This document shows positions 62,178 to 64,000 of a DNA stretch of 64,000 nt, piece after piece. The DNA comes from Chamaelirium japonicum (Eukaryota; Streptophyta; Magnoliopsida; Liliales; Melanthiaceae): contig OX393552.1 of the NCBI GenBank assembly GCA_947650365.1, forward strand, positions 18,626,351-18,690,350, written 5' to 3'. The notes under the pieces are model-generated. The model did no database searches, was not told where the DNA came from, and saw nothing but the letters and a program-made list of their open reading frames with translations. The position numbers and the translations under genes are program-made. Position 1 is the first letter of the stretch. Each line of letters begins with the position of its first letter.

Positions 62178-63456
62178 TTACAAGAGGGCGCCTACGCGCA
62201 AGGTAGGAGGCTGCTGCTGCTCGGCCATCTTCCCTCGACGATCCAGCACCACATCTTCGAGCTTAATGTGTTGTTGGACCAAGGCAAAGAGCTCGATCAT
62301 GGTGCGGGGATCAGAAATGACTATCGCGTCATGAAGCTCACCTCCTTCGGGGAGCGCGCTCCGAAAGGCACTCACGGCCGTCCGGTCTCGCCCTGCTGAG
62401 TCTCAAGAGCGAGATAGGCATTCCGGAATCGCATCGAGAAGCACCGGGGGGTCTCTCTTGCGCCCATGGTAAGACCGAACAGTGATTCGATCTGCTTCGG
62501 AGGTCGCCAATTGCACCGGTACTGTTCCAGGAACAGCCCGGATAGAGCAGTGAAGTTCGGGACCGAGCCCGGAAGTAACTTATGAAACCAGTCGAGGGCC
62601 GAACCCGCCAAGCTGCTCGGGAAGGCGCGGCACAGAACGTGGTCCTGATCCCGAAAGAATAACAACTTTCGGTAGGCCAAGAGGTGGTCCACGGGGTCTT
62701 GCGACCCGTTGAACAAAACAAACTTTGGTGGGGTCCAGTGCTGAGGGAAACCTCCCTGGTGAACCTCGTTGGTGAAGGGCGAGCTCCCTCCCCGGACGAC
62801 GAGCTCTTCTAAGAGGTCGACGGGCGTGCTAAGTAGCTGCCAGCGCTCGGGGTGATTTCCCAAAGACAGCTGCGCAGGTACCAAGCAATCATGCACGCTT
62901 CCTCGAAACCGGTTCGCAGCCTTGCTACGATTGTACTCTGGGGCGACGTCCTCTGACTCGCCCGAGTCCGCACCGGGGCTTCGTCGGCGAGGAGGGGCCA
63001 TCGGCAGGGTTGACTTGTTGCTGGAGCGCTGGGTGCCGAGTCGCTGCGGCCGCTCGAGCGCAGTCCCTCTCGTCCGGCGCGCCACTGCGTCCTCCACAGG
63101 GGGCTCCTGCTGGGATGCCCGCCATGTAGGCGCCATAGTGGGCTGATGCGATGCTGGGACAAGGGGAGGTCGCACAGGGGAAATAACCCCCGCCGACACT
63201 CCTGGACGCTGGGACGGGATCACTGACTCTTCCCTCCGCGGGGTGAGCCCGGGGGAGAGATAGTGATCCGGCTCGTCGTCGGAACCTGGCGCAGTCGCAC
63301 TATCTCGCCCACCATGGCCCGCTGAGTGGCCAACACCTTCAAAAGGAGATGGCCGTTGAGCAGGACAGGGGGTTGTGATGCTTCAGCGAGCAGCTCGCTT
63401 TGTGCAGACTCGGCGCGGGCTTTCACCCGTTTCTGCCTCCGCGTGACCGGAGCCAT
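62178..63456 (-). pseudogene. gag region of Gypsy element E (fossil)
   Basis: Starting near MAPVTRRQKRVKARAESAQ (63456), the region continues with a Pro/Arg-rich part and then a retrotransposon gag domain (PPKFVLFNGSQDPVDHL near 62720, SALDWFHKLLPGS near 62590, FLEQYRC, then ELFALVQQHI near 62290). The order and motifs (FNGSxDPxxHL, LxGxAxxWFxxLxPxS) are those of Ty3/Gypsy Tat-side gag. No zinc knuckle is seen. The region appears broken, with about two breaks. The 26-residue repeat array follows downstream on the same strand. Confidence 0.82.
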
Positions 63457-63526
63457 CCGGGTGTCTGGAGAAGCACGGCTTTCAACCGCGTGGTCGTGGG
63501 CGTTCTCGCAGGAACCAGTCGAAAGA

Positions 63527-63546
63527 ATCCCACAGACGGCGCCAAA
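63527..63546 (-). promoter_or_regulatory. Primer binding site of element E
   Basis: The minus strand reads TTTGGCGCCGTCTGTGGGAT, directly against the 5' LTR. This TGGCGCCG...GTGGG form is characteristic of plant Gypsy elements of the Tat/Athila side. Confidence 0.85.
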
Positions 63547-64000
63547 TGTTCGGGGGATTTTTCGTTGGTCCGTGCAGGCCACCTGCAAGATAAAGAAAAG
63601 AGAACGTGAGAACGGCTGGCTCCCTTAGGAGCGCAGACCCTCCGACGCTCAAGTCAGTCACGGTGGCACAACGGCGAGCTGTTGTATGCCAAAGTGGTAG
63701 GGAAAAGGATTTCGAACCTGTACTATGGAGCCTGGGGGTGAGCATTTATAGCAATCGGCGGCCTACCGTGGCCCGACACGTGGAGATTCTTTCCAGAGCC
63801 TTCCAGACCCCCACGTTCTGGCTCGCGTGGGTCTGACAGTCCTTGGTACTCGCGCCCTGACATTCTGTCGTCAAGCCTGCCAGGCGGTTTGAGTGGGGGA
63901 GGGCATCTTTCTTGTCGCGGCCAGGTGGCTATTCTGGAATGTTCAAGTCTGGGCGGTCTCAGGGAGGATGCAAAGGCAAGCTCGCCCGTCACTGTTCCGT
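63547..64000 (-). repeat. 5' LTR of Gypsy element E (partial, window edge)
   Basis: It starts TGTTCGGGGGATTTTTC and matches 58820-59273 until the window ends; about 360 bp of the LTR lie outside. The minus-strand TATA candidate is near 63743-63752. Confidence 0.88.

Larger units (their letters stand above)
58820..64000 (-). mobile_element. Gypsy gag-only element E (fossil, runs off the window)
   Basis: A minus-strand LTR element with its 3' LTR at 58820-59632 and its 5' LTR starting at 63547 and running off the right edge. The interior is only 3.9 kb: a polypurine tract, three tandem arrays, a gag region and a primer site of the plant Gypsy type (TTTGGCGCCGTCTGTGGGAT). No protease, reverse transcriptase or integrase is seen, so like element C it would need a partner. 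Gag appears broken, with about two breaks. Over the 454 bp that can be compared, the LTRs show about eight differences (1.8%). It is related to fragment F by primer site and LTR. Confidence 0.88.

Noticed and set aside
1-64000. tRNA, rRNA or other structural RNA genes
   Set aside because: The only tRNA-like sequences are 12-20-bp primer sites beside LTRs. No cloverleaf-sized region or rRNA motif was recognised by eye.

Overview
This 64 kb window is plant nuclear DNA, almost certainly from a flowering plant. It holds Ty1/Copia and Ty3/Gypsy LTR retrotransposons with plant-type primer sites, hAT-type MITEs, LINE/SINE-like retroposons, and fragments of plant-specific cysteine-rich receptor-like kinase (CRK/DUF26) and EXO70-like genes. 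GC-rich host fragments and very heavy LTR content hint at a monocot, but this is not proven. There is no intact host gene. The window is an intergenic transposon nest around broken host gene pieces.

Layout. 1-3026: AT-rich sequence, an old hAT-like element containing a 505-bp retroposon, and microsatellites. 3027-39583: a three-level nest, all on the minus strand. The outer Copia element A (LTRs 3027-4156 and 38496-39583) holds Copia element B (4359-33661; 2137-bp LTRs; target duplication TCTAC). B holds Gypsy-type element C (11468-30762; target duplication CCCAC). C is unusual: it has three LTR copies, a 1707-residue gag-protease frame, no visible reverse transcriptase or integrase, and tandem arrays inside its LTRs and 3' region.

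39584-50560: a broken CRK locus. Kinase-domain fragments form a tight inverted repeat (143-bp arms, about 94% identical, 61-bp loop). An EXO70-like fragment plus a DUF26 exon are present twice in inverted orientation. This locus has been hit by a retroposon with an 8-bp target duplication, a hAT MITE, a second GC-rich retroposon and a 5.5-kb Copia element D (43664-49175; target duplication ATGAT), which sits inside the DUF26 coding sequence.

50562-58819: a fragment of a Gypsy element F (integrase, primer site, LTR), LINE-like 3' ends, a segmental tandem duplication carrying hAT MITEs with an empty-site relative nearby, a probable Copia LTR remnant and AT-rich DNA. 58820-64000: a second gag-only Gypsy element E, running off the right edge, with three internal tandem arrays.

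The observations most worth following are the paired CRK/EXO70 inverted repeats, which could form double-stranded RNA against host gene families, and the triple-LTR gag-only element C. All percent identities and ages are by-eye estimates.
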